A stretch of 8,578 bases of DNA, from positions 1 through 8,578 of the forward strand of contig JASLGD010000348.1 of NCBI GenBank assembly GCA_030150305.1, written 5' to 3'. Both the position numbers and the translations under genes were made by a program. This document shows positions 1 to 7,163 of the stretch, piece after piece; within the stretch, counting starts at the first letter, position 1; every line of letters begins with the position of its first letter. Origin of the DNA: Caldimonas sp. (GTDB taxonomy: Bacteria > Pseudomonadota > Gammaproteobacteria > Burkholderiales > Burkholderiaceae_C). The notes below the pieces were generated by a model, which saw only the letters and a list, made by a program, of their open reading frames with translations, did no database searches and was not told where the DNA came from.

Positions 1-304
1 GTGCGGCCGGCGCAGGCGCGGGCCCCGCCGGCGCGGCCGCTGCGGCAGGCGCGGAGGTTGCAGCGCCTTCGCCGTCGAGGACGAGCACGAGCGACCCTTC
101 GCTCACCTTGTCGCCGACCTTGACCTTCATCTCCTTGACGACGCCGGCCGCGCTCGAAGGAATCTCCATCGACGCCTTGTCGCTCTCGACCGTGATCAGC
201 GACTGCTCGGCGGCGATGCGATCGCCCGGCTTGACGAGCACCTCGATGACCTCGACGTCCTTGAAGTCGCCGATGTCGGGAACCTTGACCTCCAGCGCGG
301 CCAT
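1..304 (-). CDS. aceF: Dihydrolipoamide acetyltransferase (E2 of pyruvate dehydrogenase), N-terminal part, cut by window edge
   Basis: The first 101 codons are in the window and the rest lies to the left. Seen: a complete lipoyl domain over roughly residues 3-77, with the lipoylation lysine at K43 in the motif ESDKASMEIP, followed by an Ala/Pro-rich flexible linker from about residue 80 to the edge. Known: E2 carries acetyl groups on swinging lipoyl arms from E1 to CoA in the cytoplasmic pyruvate dehydrogenase complex, and Ala/Pro linkers between lipoyl domains are typical. The ATG at 304 is supported by an AAGGAC ribosome site at 311-316, six bases upstream. The gene begins 27 bases after the aceE stop on the same strand, the usual aceE-aceF order, so one transcript is likely. 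Alternative: a lipoyl-domain-bearing dihydrolipoamide dehydrogenase (LpdA) starts the same way, but it normally follows aceF. The catalytic domain lies outside the window. Confidence 0.9.
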   Translation of the reverse strand, partial: MAALEVKVPDIGDFKDVEVIEVLVKPGDRIAAEQSLITVESDKASMEIPSSAAGVVKEMKVKVGDKVSEGSLVLVLDGEGAATSAPAAAAAPAGPAPAPAA

Positions 305-331
305 CTTGTTGTCCTTGTTCGCGGCAGATGC

Positions 332-3037
332 TCAGGCGTAGAGCGGGTTGATCTTGTTGGGGTCGATCTTGTAGCGCGCGATCGCGTCGGCGACCTTGGT
401 CGGCGGCACGCTGCCTTCGTCGGCGAGCGCGCGCAGCGCCGCGACGACGATGTAGTGGCGGTCGACCTCGAAGAACTCGCGCAGCTTGCTGCGGAAGTCG
501 CTGCGGCCGAAGCCGTCGGTGCCGAGCACCTTGTAGACGCGGCCCTTCGGCAGGTACGGCCGGATCTGCTCGGCGTAGTTCTTGATGTAGTCGGTCGACG
601 CGATCACCGGGCCGCCGTACTTCTCGAGCTGCTGCGCGACGAACGGGACGCGCTGCTTGTCGTTCGGGTGCAGCATGTTGAAGCGCTCGGCGTCCTGGCC
701 GTCGCGGGCGAGCTGGTTGAAGCTCGGGCAGCTCCAGACGTTGGCCGCGATTCCCCATTCCTGGTCGAGCAGGTCGCGCGCGGCGATGCTCTCGCGCAGG
801 ATCGTGCCGCTGCCGAGGAGGTTGACGCGCGGCGCCTTCTTGACGCCTTCGAGCAGCAGGTACATGCCCTTGACGATCTCCTGCTCGCTGCCGGCGCGCA
901 GCCCCGGCTGCGGATAGTTCTCGTTGAGCAGCGTCAGGTAGAAGAAGACGTTGTCCTGCTGCTCGACCATCCGCACCAGGCCGTGGTGGAGGATGACGCC
1001 GACCTCGTGTGCGAACGTCGGGTCGTAGCTGATGCAGTTCGGGATCGTGCCGGCGAGGACGTGGCTGTGGCCGTCCTCGTGCTGCAGGCCCTCGCCGTTG
1101 AGCGTCGTGCGCCCCGAGGTGCCGCCGAGCAGGAAGCCGCGCGCCTGCATGTCGCCGGCTGCCCACGCGAGGTCGCCGATGCGCTGGAAGCCGAACATCG
1201 AGTAGTAGACGTAGAACGGCACCATGATCCGGTTGTTCGTCGAGTACGACGTCGCCGCGGCGATCCAGCTGCACATGCCGCCGGCCTCGTTGATGCCTTC
1301 CTGCAGCACCTGGCCGGCCTTGTCCTCGCGGTAGTACATGACCTGGTCGCGGTCGACCGGCGTGTACTTCTGCCCTTCCGGGTTGTAGATGCCGATCTGC
1401 CGGAACAGGCCTTCCATGCCGAACGTGCGCGCCTCGTCGACGAGGATCGGCACCGCGCGCGGACCGAGCTCCTTCTCGCGCAGCAGCTGCGTCAGGAAGC
1501 GGACGAACGCCTGCGTCGTCGAGATCTCGCGCCCTTCGGCGGTCGGCTCGAGGACCGCCTTGAAGGTGTCGAGCGACGGCACCTTGAACTGCTCGTCTGC
1601 GCGCGTGCGCCGATGCGGCAGGTAGCCGCCGAGCGCCTTCCTGCGCTCCTGCAGGTACTTCATCTCCGGCGTGTCGTCGGCCGGGCGGTAGAACGGAATG
1701 CCTTCGAGCTGGTCGTCGGGGATCGGGATGTTCCAGCGGTCGCGAAACGCCTTGACGTCCTCGTCGACGAGCTTCTTGGTCTGGTGCGCGGTGTTCTTGC
1801 CTTCGCCGCTCTTGCCCATGCCGAAGCCCTTGACGGTCTTGACGAGCAGCACCGTCGGCTGGCCCTGGTGATTGGCGGCGCGGTGGAACGCCGCGTACAC
1901 CTTCTGCGGATCGTGGCCGCCGCGGTTCAGCCGCCAGACGTCCTCGTCGCTCATCTTCGCGACCATCTCGAGCAGCTTCGGATCCTGGCCGAAGAAGTGC
2001 TTGCGGACGAACGCGCCGTCGTTGGCCTTCATCGCCTGGTAGTCGCCGTCGACGGTCTGCATCATGACGCGACGCAGCGCCCCGTCCTTGTCGCGCGCGA
2101 GCAGCGGATCCCAGTAGCTGCCCCAGATCAGCTTGATGACGTTCCAGCCCGAGCCGCGGAACTCGCTCTCGAGCTCCTGGATGATCTTGCCGTTGCCGCG
2201 CACCGGGCCGTCGAGCCGCTGCAGGTTGCAGTTGATGACGAAGACAAGGTTGTCGAGCTTCTCGCGCGACGCCAGGCCGATCGCGCCGAGCGACTCGGGC
2301 TCGTCCATCTCGCCGTCGCCGCAGAACACCCAGACCTTGCGCTTGCTCGTGTCGGCGATGCCGCGCGCGTGCAGGTACTTGAGGAACCGCGCCTGGTAGA
2401 TCGACATGATCGGGCCGAGCCCCATCGAGACGGTCGGGAACTGCCAGAACTCGGGCATCAACTTCGGATGCGGATAGCTCGAGATCCCCTTGCCGTCGAC
2501 CTCCTGGCGGAAGTGAAGCAGCTGGTCTTCGCTCAGCCGTCCTTCCATGAACGCACGCGCGTAGACGCCGGGCGCCGAGTGGCCCTGGATGTAGAGCAGG
2601 TCGCCGCCACGCTCGGGCGTGTCGGCGTGCCAGAAGTGGTTGAAGCCGGTGCCGAACATCGTCGCCAGCGACGCGAAGCTCGAGATGTGGCCGCCGAGGT
2701 CGCCGCCGTCGGCGGGATGGAGACGGTTCGCCTTGACGACCATCGCCATCGCATTCCAGCGCATGTATGCGCGCAGCCGTTCCTCGATCTCGATGTTGCC
2801 CGGCGAGCGCTCCTCCTGGTCGGTCGGAATCGTGTTGACGTACGCCGTGTTGGCGGAGAACGGCACGTCGATGCCGGACTGGCGTGCCTCGTCGATCAGC
2901 TGCTCGAGCAGGAAGTGCGCGCGCTCGCCGCCCTCGGAGGCGATCACGGCGGCGAGTGCGTCGAGCCACTCGCGGGTTTCGGTCGGGTCGGCATCGTTCG
3001 CGGCGGTGCTGCGGACGGATTCCGGGAGAGCGGACAT
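332..3037 (-). CDS. aceE: Pyruvate dehydrogenase E1 component, homodimeric type
   Basis: Encodes 901 residues, close to the roughly 890 usual for AceE. It performs the thiamine-diphosphate-dependent decarboxylation of pyruvate and reductive acetylation of E2 lipoyl groups, feeding acetyl-CoA to the TCA cycle. Seen: the ThDP/Mg motif begins at GDGEMDEPES (240-249) and ends at CN (270-271). An N-terminal GGHISSF stretch lies at 115-121, the mobile-loop histidine motif NTAHQTKK at 415-422, and the catalytic-glutamate motif LQEGINEAG at about 578-586. I chose the ATG at 3037 because AGGAGA (3043-3048) sits five bases upstream and the protein starts like other AceE proteins. The frame stays open 147 codons further upstream, but that stretch is Arg-rich shadow sequence overlapping the glycerate kinase. 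The gene ends in TGA at 332, just before aceF. The preceding glycerate kinase is 92 bases away on the same strand, so partial read-through from it is possible. Confidence 0.97.
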   Translation of the reverse strand: MSALPESVRSTAANDADPTETREWLDALAAVIASEGGERAHFLLEQLIDEARQSGIDVPFSANTAYVNTIPTDQEERSPGNIEIEERLRAYMRWNAMAMVVKANRLHPADGGDLGGHISSFASLATMFGTGFNHFWHADTPERGGDLLYIQGHSAPGVYARAFMEGRLSEDQLLHFRQEVDGKGISSYPHPKLMPEFWQFPTVSMGLGPIMSIYQARFLKYLHARGIADTSKRKVWVFCGDGEMDEPESLGAIGLASREKLDNLVFVINCNLQRLDGPVRGNGKIIQELESEFRGSGWNVIKLIWGSYWDPLLARDKDGALRRVMMQTVDGDYQAMKANDGAFVRKHFFGQDPKLLEMVAKMSDEDVWRLNRGGHDPQKVYAAFHRAANHQGQPTVLLVKTVKGFGMGKSGEGKNTAHQTKKLVDEDVKAFRDRWNIPIPDDQLEGIPFYRPADDTPEMKYLQERRKALGGYLPHRRTRADEQFKVPSLDTFKAVLEPTAEGREISTTQAFVRFLTQLLREKELGPRAVPILVDEARTFGMEGLFRQIGIYNPEGQKYTPVDRDQVMYYREDKAGQVLQEGINEAGGMCSWIAAATSYSTNNRIMVPFYVYYSMFGFQRIGDLAWAAGDMQARGFLLGGTSGRTTLNGEGLQHEDGHSHVLAGTIPNCISYDPTFAHEVGVILHHGLVRMVEQQDNVFFYLTLLNENYPQPGLRAGSEQEIVKGMYLLLEGVKKAPRVNLLGSGTILRESIAARDLLDQEWGIAANVWSCPSFNQLARDGQDAERFNMLHPNDKQRVPFVAQQLEKYGGPVIASTDYIKNYAEQIRPYLPKGRVYKVLGTDGFGRSDFRSKLREFFEVDRHYIVVAALRALADEGSVPPTKVADAIARYKIDPNKINPLYA

Positions 3038-3042
3038 CGTTG

Positions 3043-3048
3043 TCTCCT
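3043..3048 (-). promoter_or_regulatory. Ribosome binding site of aceE
   Basis: AGGAGA read on the minus strand, five bases before the ATG at 3037. It is the strongest Shine-Dalgarno match in the window and decides the aceE start against the much longer open frame. Confidence 0.8.
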
Positions 3049-3129
3049 GAGGCGCTTGTTTGCCGCAAGTCTCGCACACGGACCCGCCGGTTCGCACGCG
3101 CACTCCGAGCGCGACACGATCGCCGCGTG

Positions 3130-4413
3130 CTAGGGACGATCGATCAGAATCGCGCGGAAGTCGTTGACATTGGTGAGCGTCGGCCCGGTGACGAGCGAAT
3201 CGCCGAGCGCCTGGAAGAAGCCGTGGCCGTCGTTGTCGGCGAGCCGGTCCTTCGGCCGCATGCCGAGCGCCCACGCGCGCGCGAGCGAATCCGGGGCGAG
3301 CAGCGCGCCGGCGATCTCCTCCTGGCCGTCGACGCCGTCGGTGTCGGCGGCGAGCGCATGCACCCCAGGCCGGCCGTCGAGCGCGATCGCGAGCGAGAGC
3401 AGGAACTCGACGTTGCGGCCGCCGCGCCCGCGCCCGCGCACCGTCACCGTCGTCTCGCCGCCGGAGAGGAGCACGCAAGGCGGAGCGAACGGCTGCTGCC
3501 GCTCGGCGACCTGCAGCGCGATCCCGGCCATGACCTTGCCGACGTCCTTGGCCTCGCCTTCGATCGCATCACCGAGGAGGTGCACGGCGACTCCTGCCGC
3601 GCGCGCGACCGCCGCCGCGGCTTCGAGCGCGAGCTGCGGCGCGGCGACGATCCTCGTCTCCGCGAGCGCGAGGCGGGGATCGCCCGGCTTCACCGATTCA
3701 CCGTCGCCGCTCTCGAGCCGACGCAGCAGCGCCTGCGGAACGGCGATGCCGTAGCGACGGACGATGTCGAGCGCGTCGGCGCACGTCGTCGGGTCGGCGA
3801 CCGTCGGCCCGGACGCGATGTCGCCGGGGCGATCGCCGGGCACGTCGGAGATGAGCAGCGTGAGCACGCGCGCCGGATGGCACGCCGCGGCGAGCCTGCC
3901 GCCCTTGATCGCCGAGACGTGGCGGCGCACGCAGTTCATCTCGCCGATCGATGCACCCGAGGCGAGCAGCGCGCGGTTGAGCGCCTGCTTGTCGGCGAGC
4001 GTCGCGCCGGGCGGCGGCAGCGTCAGCAGCGACGAGCCGCCGCCCGAGGTCAGGCAGAGCACGAGGTCGTCGGCGCCGAGCCCGCGCACTGCCTCGAGGA
4101 TCCGCTCGGCGGCGGCCACCCCGGCGGCGTCGGGCACCGGATGCGCCGCTTCGACGATCTCGATCCGCCGGCACGGCACGGCGTAGCCGTAGCGGGTGAC
4201 GACGAGCCCGGAGAGCGGCCCCGGCCAAGCGTCCTCGACCGCGCGCGCCATCGCCGCCGACGCCTTGCCGGCGCCGATCACGACCAGCCTGCCGTTGCCG
4301 AGCGACGCCGGCGACGGCAGGTGCGGCGGCACGCACAGCGCCGGCTGCGCGCTGGCGACGGCCGCGTCGAACATTCGCCGCAGCAGCGCGCGCGGATCGC
4401 CGACGGCGCTCAC
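3130..4413 (-). CDS. Glycerate 2-kinase, MOFRL family (often annotated as hydroxypyruvate reductase TtuD)
   Basis: Encodes 427 residues, normal for the family. Seen: an N-terminal nucleotide-binding-like motif VVIGAGKASAAMA (44-56) with the conserved K50, LTSGGGSSLL (121-130), SDVPGDRPGDIASGPT (189-204), then the C-terminal MOFRL domain with LSGGETTVTVRGRGRGGRN (316-334), AADTDGVDG (355-363) and the typical ending TNVNDFRAILI (414-424). Known: such enzymes phosphorylate D-glycerate to 2-phosphoglycerate; older annotations call them hydroxypyruvate reductases. Inferred role: assimilating glyoxylate carbon released from allantoate. The start is a GTG at 4413 whose bases overlap the puuD stop as GTGA (4410-4413). 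There is no well-placed Shine-Dalgarno sequence (GAGG is 16 bases away), so translation probably depends on ribosomes finishing puuD. The next ATG, 13 codons in, would remove conserved-looking N-terminal sequence. Stop is TAG at 3130. Confidence 0.92.
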   Translation of the reverse strand: MSAVGDPRALLRRMFDAAVASAQPALCVPPHLPSPASLGNGRLVVIGAGKASAAMARAVEDAWPGPLSGLVVTRYGYAVPCRRIEIVEAAHPVPDAAGVAAAERILEAVRGLGADDLVLCLTSGGGSSLLTLPPPGATLADKQALNRALLASGASIGEMNCVRRHVSAIKGGRLAAACHPARVLTLLISDVPGDRPGDIASGPTVADPTTCADALDIVRRYGIAVPQALLRRLESGDGESVKPGDPRLALAETRIVAAPQLALEAAAAVARAAGVAVHLLGDAIEGEAKDVGKVMAGIALQVAERQQPFAPPCVLLSGGETTVTVRGRGRGGRNVEFLLSLAIALDGRPGVHALAADTDGVDGQEEIAGALLAPDSLARAWALGMRPKDRLADNDGHGFFQALGDSLVTGPTLTNVNDFRAILIDRP

Positions 4414-5618
4414 TTGAGCGGCGCGCCGGCCTCGTACCAGCGCTTCAGCAGCGCGCGCTCGTCGTCGGTCATCTGCGTCGCGTTGTTGAGCGGCATCTGG
4501 CGCAGCACGACCGCCTGCTGGTAGACCTGCTGGGCGTGGCGACCGAGCTCCTCGCTCGTCTGCAGCGACACGCCCTTTTGCTGCAGGCCATTGCCGTGGC
4601 ACAGCGCACAGCGCTGGTCGATGACCGTGCGCACCTGCGCGTACGCGACCGGAGCGGCGGCCGCCGTGGCGCCGCCTTGCGGCGCGGCCGGCGCGAGCCA
4701 GGCGACGAGGCCGACGATCGCGAGCGTGCCGACGATCGCGTGCTGCCACGGCGTGCGCCGGCCTTCGACGGCGGCACGGTGGCGGGCGACGAAGCTGTAG
4801 CGGATCAGCGCGCCCGCAAGCATGAGCAGGACGAGGACGAGCCAGTTGTTCCTGCCGTCGACGAGCCAGCCGTAGTGGTTGGAGATCATCGCGACGATCA
4901 CCGGCAGCGTGAAGTACGTGTTGTGCACGCTGCGCTGCTTGCCGCGCCAGCCGTGGATCGGATCGACCGGTTCGCCTGCGCGCAGTTGCGCGACGACCTT
5001 GCGTTGCCCGGGAATGATCCACTGCGCGACGTTGCCGGTCATCGTCGTCGCGAGCATCGCGCCGACGATGAGGAACGCGGCGCGTCCGGCGAACAGGTGG
5101 CACGCGAGCCACGACGCGATCGCGACCGCGATGGCGACGCCGACGCCGACGATCAGCTCGCCGCGCCGGCGCTGGCCGAAGACGCGGCAGATCGCGTCGT
5201 AGACGATCCAGAAGACGACGAGGAACGCGAGCGCGGTCGCGATCGCCGCCGCCGGTGACCAGTCGTGCACGCTGCGGTCGATCAGGAACGTGCCGGCGTT
5301 GAAGAGATAGAGGACGGTGAACAGGGCGAAGCCCGTGCCCCACGTCGCGTAGCTTTCCCAGAAGAACCAGTGCAGCCGCTCGGGCAGCGTCGGCGGCGCG
5401 ACGACGTACTTCTGCGGGTGGTAGAAGCCGCCGCCGTGCACCGCCCAGAGCTCGCCGTCGACGCCCTTGGCGACGAGGTCGGGCGCGGTCGGCTTCTCGA
5501 GGCTGCTGTCGAGGAAGACGAAGTAGAACGACGAGCCGATCCAGGCGATCGCGGTGACGACGTGCGCCCAGCGCAACAGCAGGTTCGCCCAGTCGAGCAG
5601 GTACGGAACGAGGCTCAT
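4410..5618 (-). CDS. puuD: Membrane-bound urate oxidase with C-terminal cytochrome c domain
   Basis: Encodes 402 residues. Known: PuuD oxidises urate to 5-hydroxyisourate at the inner membrane and passes electrons through its cytochrome c domain to the respiratory chain, without making the hydrogen peroxide that soluble uricase does. Seen: an N-terminal segment starting MSLVPYLLDW with about eight hydrophobic helices (roughly 11-37, 84-113, 123-146, 154-176, 178-203, 233-248, 257-275, 294-310), conserved motifs AWIGSSFYFVFLD (25-37) and GGGFYHPQKY (62-71), then an Ala-rich linker and a haem c domain. The haem motif is CALCH (337-341) and the likely distal Met ligand is M375 in RQMPLNN, so the haem site looks intact. 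The domain is presumably periplasmic. The ATG at 5618 gives the family N-terminus; the only ribosome-site candidate is a weak G-rich run. UraH lies 76 bases upstream, and the stop overlaps the glycerate kinase start. Confidence 0.95.
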   Translation of the reverse strand: MSLVPYLLDWANLLLRWAHVVTAIAWIGSSFYFVFLDSSLEKPTAPDLVAKGVDGELWAVHGGGFYHPQKYVVAPPTLPERLHWFFWESYATWGTGFALFTVLYLFNAGTFLIDRSVHDWSPAAAIATALAFLVVFWIVYDAICRVFGQRRRGELIVGVGVAIAVAIASWLACHLFAGRAAFLIVGAMLATTMTGNVAQWIIPGQRKVVAQLRAGEPVDPIHGWRGKQRSVHNTYFTLPVIVAMISNHYGWLVDGRNNWLVLVLLMLAGALIRYSFVARHRAAVEGRRTPWQHAIVGTLAIVGLVAWLAPAAPQGGATAAAAPVAYAQVRTVIDQRCALCHGNGLQQKGVSLQTSEELGRHAQQVYQQAVVLRQMPLNNATQMTDDERALLKRWYEAGAPLK

Positions 5619-5649
5619 GGGTGCACCCCGGGCGCGCGGCCGGCCGCGC
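5619..5649 (-). repeat. Two short palindromes in the uraH-puuD spacer, next to the puuD start
   Basis: GGGTGCACCC at 5619-5628 is a perfect 10-base palindrome directly abutting the puuD ATG. GCGCGGCCGGCCGCGC at 5634-5649 is a perfect 16-base palindrome that as RNA could form a six-pair GC stem with a CCGG loop. The first includes the only G-rich ribosome-site candidate of puuD. There is no T-run, so this is not a standard terminator. Function is unknown; it could be chance in such GC-rich DNA. Confidence 0.4.
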
Positions 5650-5694
5650 CGGGCGGGACCGAGCGTCTCCTTCGCAGCGACCGTGCGGCGTCGC

Positions 5695-6051
5695 TCACGA
5701 GCCGCGGTACGTCGAGTACGACCACGGGCTGACGAGCAGCGGCACGTGGTAGTGGCCGGCGGCATCGGCGATGCCGAAGTCGAGCTGGACGACGTCGATG
5801 AACGGCGGCTCGGGAAGCTCCACGCCGCGGCCGCGGAAGTACGCGGCGACTGCGAAGACGAGGCGGTATCGCCCCGCCGCCATCGCGCTCGCGTCGAGCA
5901 GCGGACCGTCGGCCGAGCGGCCGTCGGCGTTCAGCACCAGCGCGCTGACGAGCGCTGCGCTCGTGCCCGAGAGCCGATGCAGCTCGACTGCCATTCCCGC
6001 AGCGGGGCAGCCGTGCATGGTGTCGAGGACGTGCGTGCTGAGGTGTCCCAT
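5695..6051 (-). CDS. uraH: 5-hydroxyisourate hydrolase (transthyretin-like protein)
   Basis: Encodes 118 residues, standard for the family. It hydrolyses 5-hydroxyisourate, the product of PuuD, to OHCU. Seen: the N-terminal signature GHLSTHVLD (2-10) with H7, an arginine at R45 in NADGR, the pattern GHYHVPLLVSP (99-109), and the diagnostic C-terminal tetrapeptide YRGS at 115-118. These are the residue groups that separate the enzyme from true transthyretin, and all are present. I chose the ATG at 6051 because family members start MGHL and GGAG (6059-6062) lies seven bases upstream. An in-frame ATG at 6087 would add 12 residues unlike the family. No signal peptide is visible, so the protein is probably cytoplasmic. 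It is the first gene of the leftward set, followed by puuD after 76 bases. Confidence 0.96.
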   Translation of the reverse strand: MGHLSTHVLDTMHGCPAAGMAVELHRLSGTSAALVSALVLNADGRSADGPLLDASAMAAGRYRLVFAVAAYFRGRGVELPEPPFIDVVQLDFGIADAAGHYHVPLLVSPWSYSTYRGS

Positions 6052-6209
6052 GGTCGAGCTCCGGCTGCGGATGATGCCATTCACCAAAGGCGTGGCGCTC
6101 GATGCGCCGAGCGCGCAAAGCCGGGAGTGGGCGGCCCGCTGCCTGGCGCCGACGTTGCCCGCACGCCGCAGCGCACCGCGACCGCATTTGCTGCGATCAT
6201 CGCGACCCG
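6052..6209. promoter_or_regulatory. Divergent intergenic region between uraH and puuE
   Basis: These 158 bases separate the two diverging gene sets and must hold the promoters for both, unless one is read from far away. The two least GC-rich islands lie near 6069-6088 and 6185-6200, each close to one start. I could not find convincing -35/-10 pairs on either strand. No complete regulator gene is in the window. Confidence 0.6.
6193..6203. promoter_or_regulatory. Small palindrome just upstream of the puuE start
   Basis: GCGAT-C-ATCGC is a perfect inverted repeat with five-base arms around one central base, ending six bases before the puuE ATG where a ribosome site would sit. A heptamer CGCGACC is also repeated directly at 6177-6183 and 6201-6207. 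Either could be part of an operator, but both are short and could be chance. Confidence 0.25.
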
Positions 6210-7163
6210 ATGAGCCGCCCGTACCCGCGCGACCTGAAAGGCTACGGCCGCGACCGACCGCAGGCCCGATGGCCCGGCGGCGCGCGCGTCGCGCTGCAGT
6301 TCGTCCTCAACGTCGAGGAAGGCGGCGAGAACTCGGTGCTGCACGGCGACCCCGGCTCGGAGACGTTCCTCTCCGAGATGGCGAGCCCGGCGTCGTTCGC
6401 GGCGCGCCATCTCAGCATGGAAAGCCTCTACGAGTACGGCTCGCGCGTCGGCGTCTGGCGCATCCTGCGCGAGTTCGAGCGGCGCAAGCTCCCGCTCACC
6501 GCATTCGCGGTCGCGATGGCGATCGAGCGCACGCCCGAGATCGCCATCGCCTGCCGCGAGCTCGGCCACGAGATCGCCTGCCACGGCTGGCGCTGGATCA
6601 GCTACCAGAACGTCGACGAGGCGACCGAACGCGCGCACATGGCGCGCGCGATCGCGACGCACGAGCGCATCACCGGCGAACGGCCGCGCGGCTGGTACAC
6701 CGGCCGCGACAGCCCCAACACGCGCCGCCTCGTCGCCGAGTACGGCGGCTTCGAGTACGACAGCGATCACTACGGCGACGATCTGCCGTTCTGGCTCGAC
6801 GTCGAGAAGAGCGACGGCACGCGCGTGCCGCAGCTCGTCGTGCCCTACACGCTCGACGCCAACGACATGCGCTTCTCGTCGTCGCAGGGCTTCGCCACCG
6901 GCGACGACTTCTTCGCCTACCTGCGCGACAGCTTGGACGTGCTCCACGCCGAAGGCGCCGACACGCCGGCGATGATGAGCGTCGGCATGCACGCCCGCCT
7001 GCTCGGCCGCCCGGGCCGGATGCGCGCGCTGCAGCGCTTCCTCGACCACGTCGAGGCGTACGACGGCGTCTGGATCGCGCGCCGGATCGACGTCGCGCGC
7101 CACTGGGCGCGCGAGCACCCGTTCGATGCGAGGACCGCGTTCGTCTGGCAGGCCAACCGATGA
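6210..7163 (+). CDS. puuE: Allantoinase, polysaccharide-deacetylase-like and of the PuuE type
   Basis: Encodes 317 residues, close to the usual 300-320. It hydrolyses allantoin to allantoate in the cytoplasm; PuuE belongs to the NodB/polysaccharide deacetylase fold and is unrelated to the amidohydrolase-type AllB. Seen: the family N-terminus YPRDLKGYGR (5-14), RWPGGARVALQFVLN (20-34), EEGGENSVLHGD (36-47), the core motif GHEIACHGWRW (119-129), GWYTGRDSPNTR (161-172), YDSDHYGDDLPFW (183-195) and SVGMHARLLGRPGR (257-270). I chose the ATG at 6210 because homologues begin shortly before YPRDL; the frame continues open upstream without family similarity. There is no clear Shine-Dalgarno sequence. 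The stop overlaps the start of uraD-allC as ATGA (7160-7163), so the two are probably one operon. Residue 35 is Val where I recall a Tyr in most PuuE proteins. Confidence 0.95.
   Translation: MSRPYPRDLKGYGRDRPQARWPGGARVALQFVLNVEEGGENSVLHGDPGSETFLSEMASPASFAARHLSMESLYEYGSRVGVWRILREFERRKLPLTAFAVAMAIERTPEIAIACRELGHEIACHGWRWISYQNVDEATERAHMARAIATHERITGERPRGWYTGRDSPNTRRLVAEYGGFEYDSDHYGDDLPFWLDVEKSDGTRVPQLVVPYTLDANDMRFSSSQGFATGDDFFAYLRDSLDVLHAEGADTPAMMSVGMHARLLGRPGRMRALQRFLDHVEAYDGVWIARRIDVARHWAREHPFDARTAFVWQANR

Noticed and set aside
1..100. Possible simple repeat at the left edge
   Set aside because: The GCC/GCG-rich stretch encodes the Ala/Pro linker after the AceF lipoyl domain, so it is explained by coding.
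3097..3113. Stem CGCGC/GCGCG with a seven-base loop after the glycerate kinase, considered as a terminator
   Set aside because: The stem is only five pairs, and no T-rich run follows in the direction of transcription. Such stems are expected often in DNA this GC-rich.
455..3133. Very long plus-strand open frame (892 codons) opposite aceE
   Set aside because: It is the antisense shadow of aceE. GC-rich third positions remove stop codons from the opposite frame. The product is rich in Arg, Val, Asp and Glu repeats and matches no family I recognise, while aceE itself is unmistakable.
3038..3478. Extended N-terminus of aceE from an upstream start
   Set aside because: The extra 147 residues are Arg-rich, overlap the glycerate kinase in another frame, and precede a strong ribosome site with the family-typical start at 3037.
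2884..4524. Plus-strand open frame of 546 codons opposite aceE and the glycerate kinase
   Set aside because: It spans the start of one real gene and all of another, has an Arg-rich composition and no recognisable motif. It is an antisense artefact of high GC.
6052..6087. Twelve-residue N-terminal extension of uraH from the ATG at 6087
   Set aside because: HIU hydrolases start MGHL, and GGAG is correctly placed before the ATG at 6051.
6081..7118. Minus-strand open frame of 345 codons opposite puuE
   Set aside because: Antisense shadow of puuE that also runs into the divergent promoter region. No family features are visible.
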